Part shown: one piece after another, positions 63,348 through 64,000 of the stretch
Numbering within the stretch: the first letter of the stretch is position 1
Layout: the number at the start of each line of letters is the position of its first letter
Assembly: GCA_025558075.1 (NCBI GenBank)
Contig: JAHLKF010000001.1
Span: 1,674,001-1,738,000 of the forward strand
Source: Gaertneriomyces semiglobifer
Taxonomy: Eukaryota; Chytridiomycota; Chytridiomycetes; Spizellomycetales; Spizellomycetaceae
Reading direction: 5' to 3'
DNA: 64,000 bases
Translations under genes and position numbers: made by a program
Notes under the pieces: model-generated
Told to the model about the DNA's origin: nothing
What the model saw: only the letters and a program-made list of their open reading frames with translations
The model's database searches: none

Positions 63348-64000
63348 ACCAAAATACCCAAATACTTCAGTAGAGTGAGAAAGAATGTGATAGAGAGAGA
63401 GAGAAAATGAACCTATGTGATGTATATATTCTCACTCCTCGCTACCTAAGCCCTCTATAAGAAAAAAAAGATCCGTACACACTCTCCCTAAAAATCACAT
63501 ATATAATACAAAAGAAGAGTAACCCTCACCGTCGAAGAAGAACCCAAACACACAATTATGAAGTATAAGAAAAAACACATATCCTCCCGTACGTAAATGG
63601 AAGGGTGCGTTTTCCAAAACGGGTGCCGGCCCCAGTATAAGAAAAAATAGGAATGAATAATAACTCCTCGGTTTCTCTCTCACATCGACAAACGTGAGAA
63701 AACAAGGATTCGTAGAGGTAGTAATAAGCTGCGGCAGTGGTGGTGTAAAATAGTACGTCGTCGTCGTTGTCGCGAGCGCGTGTGCTTGCGTGTTCGTGCG
63801 TGTGCGTGTGCGTGTGCGTCGGTGTGTGGCTGCGTAAGTAATGTAACCCGTCTGTCGGTCTATCCAAAGTCCTTCGTCCGGTCAAGTAAAAAAACATATT
63901 CCAAACCAAAAAAAAGGAGAGACCAGACGATCGGAAGACTGAGAGAGACGGACAGGATATGTCAATTAATCCAGTTCCAACCGTCTCTGCCCTCCTTTGG
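63348..64000. other. 3' region and simple sequence
   Basis: After the transporter stop come GA-rich (63391-63404) and A-rich stretches, then a GT/GCGTGT simple repeat. No gene recognised before the window ends. Confidence 0.55.
63774..63829. repeat. GCGTGT simple repeat
   Basis: Imperfect GTGCGT/GCGTGT hexamer tract of about 50 bp, alternating purine-pyrimidine and able to adopt Z-DNA. Confidence 0.8.

Noticed and set aside
1..64000. tRNA, rRNA or CRISPR arrays
   Set aside because: No T-arm/anticodon signature, rRNA block or direct-repeat/spacer array was found when reading both strands by eye.

Overview
The window is nuclear DNA of a fungus, most likely a zoosporic (chytrid-like) one. Almost every gene is split by short introns (about 55-140 nt, GT-AG, often beginning GTATGT, GTGAGT or GTTCGT). 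The proteins are fungal or opisthokont housekeeping types. A clear outer-dynein-arm docking protein (ODA1/CCDC114 family) points to a lineage that still builds motile cilia, and SCAI and WDR68/DCAF7 homologues also fit an early-diverging fungus rather than a yeast. I rebuilt the gene models by joining exons by eye, using splice sites, reading frame and family conservation.

Layout, left half. 0-5.9 kb: 3' end of a membrane-tailed protoglobin, then PUS10 (-), TRM10 (+) and eIF2-alpha (-). 7-15.2 kb: methylenetetrahydrofolate reductase (+), a complex I accessory subunit (-), ODA1 (+), a tail-anchored thioredoxin (-) and a Nudix hydrolase (-). 15.4-23.4 kb: FtsJ-like methyltransferase (+), pirin (-), a C2-domain protein (+) and a large mucin-like membrane protein (+). 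23.5-27.5 kb: an unknown membrane protein (-) and an FHA-forkhead transcription factor (+). 27.7-33 kb: a divergent pair of WD40 proteins (Ski8/WDR61 and WDR68/DCAF7), a short-chain dehydrogenase and ribosomal protein eS27.

Layout, right half. 33.5-39 kb: SCAI (-), a small ER-type membrane protein (+) and a secreted intronless GMC oxidoreductase (-). 39-44.4 kb is an accessory region: a 191-bp tandem duplication, two unrecognised genes, and two GC-AG introns that share one repeat. 44.5-55.6 kb: PHYHD1-like dioxygenase (+), a Chk2/Rad53-type FHA kinase (-), eIF3i (+), a transposase relic abutting an unknown gene, a TMEM41/VTT protein (-), EIF1AD (+) and mitochondrial thioredoxin (-). 55.8-61 kb: a degenerate region, two unknown small genes and a degenerate minisatellite. 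61.4-63.3 kb: an ArsB/CitM-type ion transporter. The end of the window is simple sequence.

These are mostly independent housekeeping genes and form no operon. Themes that recur are translation and RNA modification (TRM10, PUS10, eIF2-alpha, eIF3i, EIF1AD, eS27, FtsJ-like), redox (two thioredoxins, pirin, GMC, SDR, PHYHD1, complex I) and nuclear signalling (Chk2-like, forkhead, SCAI, WDR68). The strongest unusual signal is the pair of repeat-bearing GC-AG introns near 42-42.8 kb, which look like introner-type insertions.
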